DNA from: an uncultured Bacilli bacterium
GTDB taxonomy: Bacteria; Bacillota_I; Bacilli_A; RF39; UBA660
Assembly: GCA_944363865.1 (NCBI GenBank)
Contig: CALVVN010000077.1
Location: 1-5,593, forward strand
Reading direction: 5' to 3'
Length of the DNA stretch: 5,593 nucleotides
Each line of letters starts with the position of its first letter. The first letter of the stretch is position 1. The position numbers were made by a program, and so were the translations under genes. Of this stretch, positions 1 to 5,384 are shown piece after piece. The notes beneath the pieces were generated by a model that was not told the DNA's origin, did not search any database, and saw only the letters and a list, made by a program, of their open reading frames with translations.

Positions 1-111
1 AAAAAATAATAACTTTTGCAATTTCATATTACCTTTAAAAGTATTTCTAGGTGTATCTAAATTATTATCTAAAAACCATTTAGCATAATCAAAAACATTT
101 GATTTTTTCAT
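1..111 (-). CDS. Panacea-domain (ex-DUF4065, SocA-like) protein, N-terminal fragment
   Basis: This is the first 37 codons of a gene that runs off the left edge. The visible protein starts MKKSNVFDYAKWFLDNN and reaches GNMKLQKLLFF. A short N-terminal helix of the type V-x-D-x-A-K-(W/Y)-(F/I)-L followed by a K-L-Q-K-L-(L/V)-(F/Y)-F segment is the hallmark opening of the Panacea domain. Panacea proteins are small cytosolic proteins frequent in prophages and islands; several act as antitoxins (SocA of Caulobacter, PanA of PanAT toxin-antitoxin pairs). No toxin-like gene is visible on its upstream side, where the neighbour is a collagen-like gene, so any partner would lie beyond the left edge. The ATG at 111 is preceded by a G-rich Shine-Dalgarno (GGGGTGGTG, 116-124) and by its own promoter, so it is transcribed independently of the collagen-like gene. 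The family call rests on 37 residues only; an antitoxin role is inference. Confidence 0.72.
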   Translation of the reverse strand, partial: MKKSNVFDYAKWFLDNNLDTPRNTFKGNMKLQKLLFF

Positions 112-135
112 ATTTCACCACCCCTAACACAAACA

Positions 136-165
136 ATTATATCATATGGCAATTATTTCTTGCAA
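136..165 (-). promoter_or_regulatory. Sigma-A type promoter of the Panacea gene
   Basis: On the minus strand a TTGCAA -35 (160-165) lies 18 bases before a perfect TATAAT -10 (136-141), which is preceded by TGA, giving an extended -10. The expected start is near 129, leaving an untranslated leader of about 18 bases with the G-rich ribosome binding site at 116-124. A 7-base direct repeat, CAATTAT on the plus strand (134-140 and 150-156, 16 bases apart), overlaps the -10 and spacer and could be a regulator or autoregulator site, but it may be chance in AT-rich DNA. Confidence 0.65.
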
Positions 166-218
166 CAAAGTTAGTAAGTTTTACTACTTAAAAAAGTTAA
201 ATAAAATTAAAAACATTT

Positions 219-968
219 TTATCGCTGGTCACTTATAGTTGCATTACTGTTATTTGTTTCTAATTCTAAAATTAGGTCATATGGAACTCCTGTAGTTGTC
301 CCTGCAAGTAGTGCTATGTCTACTGCATTTTCTGGTATACCCCAAGAATTTCTGAAAAATAAGAACGTTGCTTGGTCTACTACATATCCGCGAGTATTGT
401 AAACTACATTATTCATTATTGTACCAGTAGAATTTGGATTCAAATACGCAGGTTGTCTTAAAGTATGAAATATATTTTCGCGAACAAGTAAATTAGTTGC
501 ATTAGATTGTGTTACAAATCCTCTGTTTACTACCCAAGTGGATGAGTCTCCCGATTGATCTGGTCCATATATTTGCGAATTTATAATTTGATTTCCATCT
601 CCAGCAACTTGAATAAATTCAACAGGATACAGAACATCACCAGTCATAGTAACCCCATCAATTGTAATATTACCGCCAGTTAGTACAAATGGCACAACAG
701 GCGCTTCTAAGACAAACAGCGAACCTGCTCTACCTTTAATTGTTAATCCTGGAATATCTAACGTAGTTTGTTCAGTAATTGGATATGTACCACTTAAAAC
801 ATTTATTATTCCATTAGGTTCTACTACTGCTAATACTTCTTCTAGTGTTTGAAAAGAGTTTTCTTGACTCCCATCTCCATTTGGTGCTGCACTTGACTGT
901 ACAAACAAATTATATGGATTTGGTTCCACTGTTCCAGTAGGACCAGTCGGTCCAGTTGGTCCTGTCAC
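219..968 (-). CDS. Collagen-like repeat / right-handed beta-helix spore-surface type protein (main open frame)
   Basis: The open frame of 249 codons from a GTG at 968 begins inside a collagen-like tract (TGPTGPTGPTGT), then runs through EPNPYNLFVQSSAAPNGDGSQ into a beta-helix domain covering about residues 20-249. Repeated rungs such as GIINVLSGTYPI, GLTIKG, NITIDGVTMTGD, NQIINSQIYG, NLLVRENIF and GTIMNNVVYNT are typical of pectate-lyase-like right-handed helices. I recognise this as the family of collagen-like proteins of spore-forming Bacilli and Clostridia whose C-terminus ends NNSNATISDQR; the end here is intact. Such proteins usually sit on the exosporium or spore surface, with GXT triplets that can be glycosylated and trimerise; no enzyme active site is evident. 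The GTG at 968 is probably not the native start: the same frame stays open upstream to 1073, adding more Gly-Pro-Thr triplets, and the only good ribosome binding site (1098-1104) precedes an ATG that is cut off by a stop. G+C is about 33-42% in lines I counted inside it, against 20-27% in the spoVID-lon core, suggesting transfer. No convincing terminator follows it. Confidence 0.8.
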   Translation of the reverse strand: MTGPTGPTGPTGTVEPNPYNLFVQSSAAPNGDGSQENSFQTLEEVLAVVEPNGIINVLSGTYPITEQTTLDIPGLTIKGRAGSLFVLEAPVVPFVLTGGNITIDGVTMTGDVLYPVEFIQVAGDGNQIINSQIYGPDQSGDSSTWVVNRGFVTQSNATNLLVRENIFHTLRQPAYLNPNSTGTIMNNVVYNTRGYVVDQATFLFFRNSWGIPENAVDIALLAGTTTGVPYDLILELETNNSNATISDQR

Positions 969-1091
969 ACCAACACTACTTCCAGCCGGTCCCGTTGGTC
1001 CGGTTGGACCTGTCGGACCTGGAACAAGACAAATTGGTATGTTTGGTGTGTATGAATTTATTTTACAATTATTTTAATTGTTAAATCTCAT
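969..1091 (-). pseudogene. Severed 5' end of the collagen-like gene: native start followed by in-frame TAA
   Basis: A textbook start, ATG at 1089-1091 behind GAAGGAG (1098-1104) with a 6-base spacer, lies 123 bases (41 codons) upstream of the GTG at 968 and in the same frame. It reads MRFNN and then TAA (1074-1076). After the stop the frame continues NNCKINSYTPNIPICLVPG and then collagen triplets (GPTGPTGPTGPAG, SSVGV) straight into the main open frame, with no ATG, GTG or TTG in frame between. The -PICLVPGPTG- join is just what intact relatives look like, so this was the native N-terminus. A single base change (for example CAA to TAA) would explain the interruption; a sequencing error, a nonsense mutation or stop readthrough are all possible. 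The stop sits in a small 7-bp palindrome (1065-1081, loop AAA). Confidence 0.72.
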
Positions 1092-1097
1092 ATTATA

Positions 1098-1104
1098 CTC
1101 CTTC
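1098..1104 (-). promoter_or_regulatory. Ribosome binding site GAAGGAG of the collagen-like gene
   Basis: This is the strongest Shine-Dalgarno in the left third of the window. It is placed 6 bases before the ATG at 1091 and identifies that ATG, rather than the GTG at 968, as the original start of the collagen-like gene. I see no convincing sigma-A promoter between it and 1174; a weak match is TTTAAC with a 16-base spacer to TAGTAT. A sporulation sigma factor would be expected but no clear consensus is visible. Confidence 0.7.
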
Positions 1105-1173
1105 ATATAAAATTAATCATTTATTTTTCTATACTAATATTATATTCATTAAGTTAAAAAAACTCTTTTAATA

Positions 1174-1208
1174 ATTTAAAGACTTTAACAAAATTAAAGT
1201 CTTTAAAT
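1174..1208. repeat. Perfect 15-bp inverted repeat between divergent genes (operator or weak terminator)
   Basis: The arms 1174-1188 and 1194-1208 (core TTAAAGTCTTTAAA) are perfectly complementary around a 5-base loop, CAAAA. Only two G-C pairs are present. The repeat covers the -35 and spacer of the plus-strand promoter at 1185-1213, the geometry of an operator for a dimeric repressor. As RNA read on the minus strand it could also end transcripts leaving the spoVID-ysxE cluster, but the bases after it (TATTAAAAGAG) do not form the U-run an intrinsic terminator needs, and the nearest T-run is about 11 bases further on. I therefore favour a regulatory dyad. Confidence 0.6.
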
Positions 1209-1213
1209 ATAAT
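1185..1213 (+). promoter_or_regulatory. Strong sigma-A type promoter reading into the small membrane ORF
   Basis: TTAACA (1185-1190, one mismatch to TTGACA) is followed after exactly 17 bases by a perfect TATAAT (1208-1213). The predicted transcription start, about 1220, falls on the ATG at 1219-1221, so a transcript would have essentially no leader. A second TATAAT (1213-1218) has no good -35. The promoter lies inside the 15-bp inverted repeat, suggesting repression by a DNA-binding dimer. Confidence 0.5.
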
Positions 1214-1218
1214 ATAAT

Positions 1219-1422
1219 ATGAATAAGTTAAATGAATTTAAAAATATATATAAATCTAATAAACTTCTTTTTAATACTGTTATTCTTTTTGTAATGGCAT
1301 TTTTAATCGTTTGGCAAACTATTTTTACTTTAATAATACCTAGTAGAATAAATATTATAATACTTTTAGCTCTTATTTCAGGATTAATTGTTTTCTACTT
1401 TAAAAATACCACTGGTTATTAA
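1219..1422 (+). CDS. Small two-helix membrane protein of unknown function
   Basis: This is a 67-residue frame that I do not recognise. A basic, polar start (MNKLNEFKNIYKSNK) is followed by two hydrophobic stretches, about residues 17-40 and 44-61, separated by PSR, and a short tail KNTTGY. Basic residues on the N-terminal side and a short polar loop fit a hairpin membrane protein with both ends inside. It is the only plausible plus-strand gene; its last 39 bases overlap the 3' end of the YsxE-like gene tail to tail. In favour: an open frame of this length is unlikely by chance in intergenic DNA this rich in TAA, and a near-consensus promoter precedes it. Against: there is no Shine-Dalgarno, and a stop three codons before the ATG excludes an earlier start, so translation would have to be leaderless. 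The alternative is a non-coding transcript antisense to the end of ysxE. Confidence 0.5.
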   Translation: MNKLNEFKNIYKSNKLLFNTVILFVMAFLIVWQTIFTLIIPSRINIIILLALISGLIVFYFKNTTGY

Positions 1423-2229
1423 ATTATTTGTTATATAAATGTAATCTAATATATTTTTTGCTGCTCTAACACTATTAAGTACATTATTCTGTAGTTCTAT
1501 TTTATCTGGAATACTTATAAGTACTGAAAACAATTTAATTTCTTCTTCATTTAATGAAAAACTATTGTTATATTCTTTTAATAATGATTTAAAATTATAG
1601 TTTTTATATTCTTTTTTATAAAATTTATATAAATCAAGTATAGGTGTATCAACCACTGAATAATCCCAATTTAATAAATACCCCTTATCCCCCTTTATAA
1701 AGTGACTAGTCCTTATATTATTATGTATAACACTAACTCTTTCAGTATCTTTATTTTGCACTAATTTATACCAACTATTTATCTCTCGTTCAGCATACAT
1801 TAATGCACTCATAATAATTGAATAATTCCTAGCAATTAAATAGTCATAAGGTGACATATATTCTGTACTATCTATTTTTTCAATTAGTTTATTGTAATAA
1901 TCTTTTAAATAATCTATGTTGTTTATTATTTTATAGTGTATCTCTTTATATTTTTTTCTACTAACATCTTTAAAATATGTAGTTCTATAATGTAAATCTG
2001 CTACAGTCTTTATAAGTTCTTTTCCTCTTTCATCATCAGTTACATACACGCTTTCTATATATTCATATCTTACATTATTTTCATCTTCTTCTAAAACTTT
2101 TGGAAAACTAGTAAAACCTTTTAGTTCTAAATAATCATATAGTTCTTTTAAATCTTTTTTCTTGCTTTTTACCACATAACTACGCTCTTCTTCAACTACT
2201 ATTTTTGCTTTATTTTTGTATTTTATCAT
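1384..2229 (-). CDS. ysxE: YsxE-like spore coat protein, CotS/aminoglycoside-phosphotransferase fold, probable pseudokinase
   Basis: The 281-residue protein has the plan of the CotS/YsxE/YutH spore-coat family, which adopts an aminoglycoside-phosphotransferase-like kinase fold. The N-lobe region (about 1-80) contains the VRYEYIE hinge-like strand; the C-lobe carries VIHNNIRTSHF (167-177) and LLNWDYSVVDTPILDL (185-200), equivalent to the catalytic loop and the metal-binding loop. In active members the first reads H-x-D-x-x-x-x-N and the second begins with Asp; here they are H169-x-N171-x4-H176 and N187, so the catalytic Asp, the metal-binding Asn and the second metal-binding Asp are all replaced. 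A structural role in the coat is more likely than phosphotransfer. Its ATG overlaps the SpoVID-like stop by four bases (ATGA) with only a weak GAAG before it, implying translational coupling. In B. subtilis ysxE directly follows spoVID, which supports the name. The length is somewhat short for the family, but both ends look natural. Confidence 0.75.
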   Translation of the reverse strand: MIKYKNKAKIVVEEERSYVVKSKKKDLKELYDYLELKGFTSFPKVLEEDENNVRYEYIESVYVTDDERGKELIKTVADLHYRTTYFKDVSRKKYKEIHYKIINNIDYLKDYYNKLIEKIDSTEYMSPYDYLIARNYSIIMSALMYAEREINSWYKLVQNKDTERVSVIHNNIRTSHFIKGDKGYLLNWDYSVVDTPILDLYKFYKKEYKNYNFKSLLKEYNNSFSLNEEEIKLFSVLISIPDKIELQNNVLNSVRAAKNILDYIYITNNLITSGIFKVENN

Positions 2230-2870
2230 TCTTCATTTTTAAAATAAGGTATTACAATTTTATCACCAATACTATATACTTCTTCTTTATTATATTCTTT
2301 TAAATCTTCTAGTTTTATATTATATTTTAAAGCTATTGTATCTATTGTTTCTTCATTTTTCATTATATGTATTTTGTACGTTATATAGTTATCTGGCATA
2401 TTAAACTTTTTACTAAACTCTCCTATTTCTTCCTTTACTTCAATTTTTTCTTGTTCATTTTCTTCTGGTTCTTCTATTTCATCAAGCATTTCTTCAATAG
2501 AATCTATTTCATCATGTTCTTCTATTTCCGTTTCTTCTATCAATTCTTCTTTTACTTCCTCGTAGTGCATTCCTAATTTGATTTTTAGATGTAATATATC
2601 TTTATCTATTTCATAATTATAGTCATCCATTACTAAATTAACTGTTTCATGTTTAATTCTACTTCCTAAAGCTATTGCAAACGGTATGTTATAGAAAAAG
2701 TCTTCGTGTTTTACACTTGCTTCTGTCATTTTATATTCTCCGCTTACTGTAAATTCGCCTTCTATAACATCATCTAAAACTTTGTATTCATGTGTTACAT
2801 TTAGTAAACTTATTTCTTGTATTGTAGTTTTAAATATAATATCTTTTTTAAACTCTATTGTTTCTTTCAA
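2226..2870 (-). CDS. spoVID: SpoVID-like spore coat assembly protein with C-terminal LysM domain
   Basis: SpoVID is a forespore-surface morphogenetic protein that binds SpoIVA and drives the coat to encase the spore. The product has 214 residues in three parts. Residues 1-102 form a beta-rich N-terminal domain (IEFKKDIIFKTTIQEI, then EGEFTVSGEYKMTE and FFYNIPFAIALGSRI) resembling the SpoVID N-terminal region. Residues 104-150 are a very acidic Glu/Asp linker. Residues 162-210 are a LysM motif (YKIHIMKNEETIDTIALKYNI ending IGDKIVIPYF, quoted in part), which in SpoVID contacts peptidoglycan precursors and SafA. B. subtilis SpoVID has 575 residues with a long central region, so this form keeps both ends and little else. 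The start is TTG at 2870, chosen because AAAGGAG (2880-2886) lies 9 bases before it and no better codon is in frame. That binding site is buried in a hairpin (2869-2914). Position just after lon and before the ysxE-like gene matches the Bacillus neighbourhood. The stop is TGA followed in frame by TAA. Confidence 0.8.
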   Translation of the reverse strand: MKETIEFKKDIIFKTTIQEISLLNVTHEYKVLDDVIEGEFTVSGEYKMTEASVKHEDFFYNIPFAIALGSRIKHETVNLVMDDYNYEIDKDILHLKIKLGMHYEEVKEELIEETEIEEHDEIDSIEEMLDEIEEPEENEQEKIEVKEEIGEFSKKFNMPDNYITYKIHIMKNEETIDTIALKYNIKLEDLKEYNKEEVYSIGDKIVIPYFKNEE

Positions 2871-2914
2871 AATAAAACACTCCTTTCATTAAAGAATATG
2901 AAGTGTTTTATTTT
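2869..2914 (-). promoter_or_regulatory. Long hairpin in the lon-spoVID gap that sequesters the spoVID ribosome binding site and start
   Basis: Read on the minus strand, AAAATAAAACACTTC (2900-2914) pairs with GGAGTGTTTTATTTT (2869-2883) over 15 base pairs with a single G-U, leaving a 16-base loop. The 3' arm contains the GGAG of the Shine-Dalgarno and the first two bases of the TTG start, so a transcript reading through from lon would present spoVID in a closed form. The A-rich/GC-core/U-rich shape (ACACT against AGTGT followed by TTTTATTTT) also resembles an intrinsic terminator for lon placed about 10 bases after its stop. Either way it would reduce SpoVID made from lon transcripts. Confidence 0.65.
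2880..2886 (-). promoter_or_regulatory. Ribosome binding site AAAGGAG deciding the TTG start of spoVID
   Basis: AAAGGAG ends 9 bases before the TTG at 2868-2870. There is no ATG or GTG near enough to use it, so TTG is the best start. Its GGAG pairs with CTTC of the upstream hairpin arm in the leader RNA. Confidence 0.65.
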
Positions 2915-2923
2915 TTATAACTA

Positions 2924-5239
2924 TTATTTAAAAATATATTTGTATATTTCTTTATAATTTCTCACTGGTATGAATTTAATTTTTTGTTTTATATCTTCAT
3001 CTAATTCATTAGCATCTTTTTCATTTTCCTTAGGGATAAATATAGTATTAATACCACTTCTTATAGCGGCTAAACTTTTTTCTTTTAATCCACCTATTGG
3101 TAAAATGTCTCCGTTTAGTGTTATTTCACCAGTCATACTTATTTCGTTACTTATGCTAATTCCTTTAATATAGCTTAGTAGTGCAGTAACGATTAAACTC
3201 CCAGCAGATGGGCCTTCTTTAGGCACAGCAGTTTCTCTAAAATTAATATGCAACGTTTTATTTTTAAATGCTTCGTTTTTTAAATTAAAATATGTTAAAT
3301 TGCTTTTTATATATCCTATAGCAACTTTTATACTTTCTTCCATGACTTTACCTAAAGAACCAGTGTAACAAAACTCTTCTTTTCCGTAATAACTACTTAC
3401 TTCTACCTCCAAAGTTGCCCCACCGTATGGTGTATATGCTATTCCTGTTATAAATCCTTTAGGTATTTTTTTATGTTTGAAATTGGCGCTATATCTAGGA
3501 CTTTTTAAATATTTTTCTACATCTTCTTTTTGCACGCTTTTTGTCAATTTTCCATTCATTTTATATTCAGTAATTATTTTTCTAATTATTTTATTAATTA
3601 GTTTATCTAATTCTCTTACACCACTTTCTTTTGTATAAGAATTAATTATTTCGTAAATACTTTTTTCATCAAAACTTATTTCATTTGCTTTAAGTCCTGA
3701 ATTAACTAAAGCATTAGGAATTAAATAATTTAAAGCAATATTCAATTTTTCATTATCTGTATATCCTGCAATTTCTATTATTTCTAATCTATCTCTTAAT
3801 ACTGGCGGAATTAAACTTAAATCATTTGCTGTACATATAAAGAACACTTCACTTAAATCTATTCCTTCTTCTATATAATTATCTACAAATGATTTATTTT
3901 GCTTACTATCAAGTACGTCTAGTAGTGTACTAGCAGGATCTCCACGGTAATCTTTAGTTAATTTATCAATTTCATCTAACAATAAAACCGGATTTTTTGT
4001 GCCGCTTTTTATAAATGAATTTATTATTTTTCCTGGGCTACTTCCTATATATGTTTTTCTGTGACCTATTAATTCTGCAGGGTCACTTATTCCACCCAAA
4101 CTTATTTTGCTAAAACTTCTATTTAAACTTTTAGCAATACTTTCAGCAAATGTAGTTTTACCTACACCAGGTGGTCCCACTAAACATATGATTGGGCTAA
4201 TAGCATTCTTGTTATTTTCTTTAACTGCAATGTATTCGATGATTCTATTTTTTATATCAAGAAGTCCGTAATGGCTTTTGTCTAAACTTTTTAGTATTTT
4301 ACTTAAGTCCTTTTCATCTTTACTTCTATTGTTCCAAGGTAAACTAAGTAAAGTATCTATATAATTTTTAATAACTGCTAGTTCTGGGCTCACTTCTGGC
4401 GTTCTTTCATATTTTAATACTTCGTTATCTAATTTATTTTTAATATGAATAGGTAGTTTTAATAAACTCATTTTTTCTTTAATACTCTCTATCGCTTCAG
4501 TTTTACTGTCTTTCTCTCCAAGTTCGTTTTTAATTAATTTTATTTTTTCTTTCAAAATAAACTCTTTTTGGCTATCTTCAAGTTTTTGTTTTAGTTCTAA
4601 TTCAATTTTCTTTTCTAATTCTACAACTGCTTTTTCAATACTTATTTCTGTAATTAACTGTTTTGCACGTGATATATGATCAGTATTTAACATAAACGTT
4701 AATTTTTTTTCAAAACTTAATGGTAAAAAACTAGTAATCATATCAGTTAATTTATCTAAATTAGTTATACCTTTAATTTGACTTAGAATTGAATTTGAAA
4801 TATATGGATTTAAACTTATATATTTATCAAGTTCATTTATTAGCGCTCTTAGTAATGCAGTCTCTTCTATTTCATCTACTTCTACAACTGGAATGCTTGC
4901 GACTATACTTTCAAGTATGTCTTTTTGATTTGAATAATTTACATAGCTATATACCTTCACACGCTTTTTACCTGTAATTACTATACGTGTAGTTCCGTTT
5001 GGTAAATCAATTTTACTTTTTATTACTCCTACTACACCAATTTTAGGCAAATCATCAGTACTAGGATTTTCTTCAAGTATATTTAAAGGTGTCACAATTA
5101 AGATTTCGTTATTATGATATTCTTTTGCAATATCAATTACCTTTTTACTTATATCATTATTAAGTTCTATTCTAGCTTCTTGATGAGGAAGTAAAACTAA
5201 ACCTTTAAGAAGTATAACAGGTAAATTACTCTTAATCAT
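2924..5239 (-). CDS. lonA: ATP-dependent protease LonA (endopeptidase La)
   Basis: This is a cytosolic ATP-driven serine protease that removes misfolded and regulatory proteins. From the ATG at 5239 it has 771 residues, close to the 774 of B. subtilis LonA. Residues 1 to about 195 are the Lon N-terminal substrate-binding domain (LPVILLKGLVLLP opening), followed by a coiled region to about 290. The AAA+ module shows Walker A GPPGVGKT (355-362), the pore-loop segment GHRKTYIG, Walker B VLLLDEID (418-425), the arginine finger in RDRLE and sensor-2 in SGVREL (R542). The protease domain has catalytic Ser in KEGPSAGS (S678) and Lys in GGLKEK (K721), the usual 43-residue spacing. The strand before the serine reads NFRETAVPKEGPSAG where most LonA enzymes have a PEGA-PKDGPSAG form. 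An ATG five codons upstream (5254) is in frame, but AGGAGG (5246-5251) lies 6 bases before the 5239 ATG and sits inside that extension, so 5239 is the start. No CIRCE or CtsR heat-shock operator is visible upstream. Confidence 0.95.
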   Translation of the reverse strand: MIKSNLPVILLKGLVLLPHQEARIELNNDISKKVIDIAKEYHNNEILIVTPLNILEENPSTDDLPKIGVVGVIKSKIDLPNGTTRIVITGKKRVKVYSYVNYSNQKDILESIVASIPVVEVDEIEETALLRALINELDKYISLNPYISNSILSQIKGITNLDKLTDMITSFLPLSFEKKLTFMLNTDHISRAKQLITEISIEKAVVELEKKIELELKQKLEDSQKEFILKEKIKLIKNELGEKDSKTEAIESIKEKMSLLKLPIHIKNKLDNEVLKYERTPEVSPELAVIKNYIDTLLSLPWNNRSKDEKDLSKILKSLDKSHYGLLDIKNRIIEYIAVKENNKNAISPIICLVGPPGVGKTTFAESIAKSLNRSFSKISLGGISDPAELIGHRKTYIGSSPGKIINSFIKSGTKNPVLLLDEIDKLTKDYRGDPASTLLDVLDSKQNKSFVDNYIEEGIDLSEVFFICTANDLSLIPPVLRDRLEIIEIAGYTDNEKLNIALNYLIPNALVNSGLKANEISFDEKSIYEIINSYTKESGVRELDKLINKIIRKIITEYKMNGKLTKSVQKEDVEKYLKSPRYSANFKHKKIPKGFITGIAYTPYGGATLEVEVSSYYGKEEFCYTGSLGKVMEESIKVAIGYIKSNLTYFNLKNEAFKNKTLHINFRETAVPKEGPSAGSLIVTALLSYIKGISISNEISMTGEITLNGDILPIGGLKEKSLAAIRSGINTIFIPKENEKDANELDEDIKQKIKFIPVRNYKEIYKYIFK

Positions 5240-5245
5240 GACTAA

Positions 5246-5251
5246 CCTCCT
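5246..5251 (-). promoter_or_regulatory. Ribosome binding site AGGAGG deciding the lon start
   Basis: This perfect AGGAGG lies 6 bases before the ATG at 5237-5239. Since it falls within the first codons of the alternative 5254 ATG, which has no binding site of its own and lies within a few bases of the predicted transcript 5' end, the shorter protein is the real one. Confidence 0.85.
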
Positions 5252-5263
5252 CATTGATTTTTT

Positions 5264-5292
5264 ATTATAAATTATATTTAAAATTATGTCTA
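5264..5292 (-). promoter_or_regulatory. Sigma-A type promoter of lon
   Basis: On the minus strand TAGACA (5287-5292, one mismatch to TTGACA) is separated by exactly 17 bases from a perfect TATAAT (5264-5269). The predicted start is near 5257, giving a leader of about 18 bases with the AGGAGG centred in it. A weak A/T-only hairpin lies further upstream (about 5300-5325) with no obvious role. Confidence 0.7.
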
Positions 5293-5335
5293 TATTAAAA
5301 ATTGTTTTTTCACAAAAATAACAAAATTAAAGCAC

Positions 5336-5367
5336 AAAAAAACCTAGTAATTTAATTTAACTAGGTT
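5336..5367 (-). terminator. Intrinsic terminator of the right-edge gene
   Basis: On the minus strand AACCTAGT (5360-5367) and ACTAGGTT (5341-5348) form an 8-bp perfect stem around an 11-base A/T loop, followed by a run of seven T (5336-5342, the first two in the stem). It begins 17 bases after the stop of the right-edge gene and separates that transcript from the lon promoter. Confidence 0.85.
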
Positions 5368-5384
5368 AATTAATATTTATTATG

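Noticed and set aside
168..189. Imperfect hairpin after the collagen-like gene (6-bp stem with a bulge and three further pairs)
   Set aside because: It has almost no G-C pairs and no T-run follows on the minus strand, so it cannot be supported as a terminator.
219..1020. Collagen-like Gly-Pro-Thr tract as a nucleotide tandem repeat or CRISPR-like array
   Set aside because: The periodicity is protein-level (9-base GPT codons with varied third positions) and covers only about eight triplets; there are no spacers.
2221..2230. Possible use of TGA as tryptophan (Mycoplasma code), since the SpoVID-like stop TGA is followed in frame by TAA
   Set aside because: All tryptophans I checked are TGG and no gene needs internal TGA; the ATGA overlap with the next gene is ordinary coupling.
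2367..2576. Plus-strand 69-codon open frame rich in Phe and Tyr
   Set aside because: It is the reverse of the acidic Glu/Asp linker of the SpoVID-like gene; GAA/GAT codons read as TTC/ATC on the other strand. It has no ribosome binding site.
2970..3173. Plus-strand 67-codon open frame
   Set aside because: It lies wholly antisense inside the conserved protease domain of lon, with no start signals.
4789..4977. Plus-strand 62-codon open frame
   Set aside because: It is antisense to the lon N-terminal domain; hydrophobic composition is what antisense AT-rich coding DNA gives.
5240..5254. Upstream in-frame ATG extending Lon by five residues (MRRLV)
   Set aside because: The extension consists of the Shine-Dalgarno for the ATG at 5239 and has no binding site of its own.
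5255..5340. Heat-shock operator (CIRCE or CtsR box) upstream of lon
   Set aside because: Neither the CIRCE inverted repeat nor tandem CtsR half-sites are present; the only dyad is the terminator and a pure A/T hairpin.
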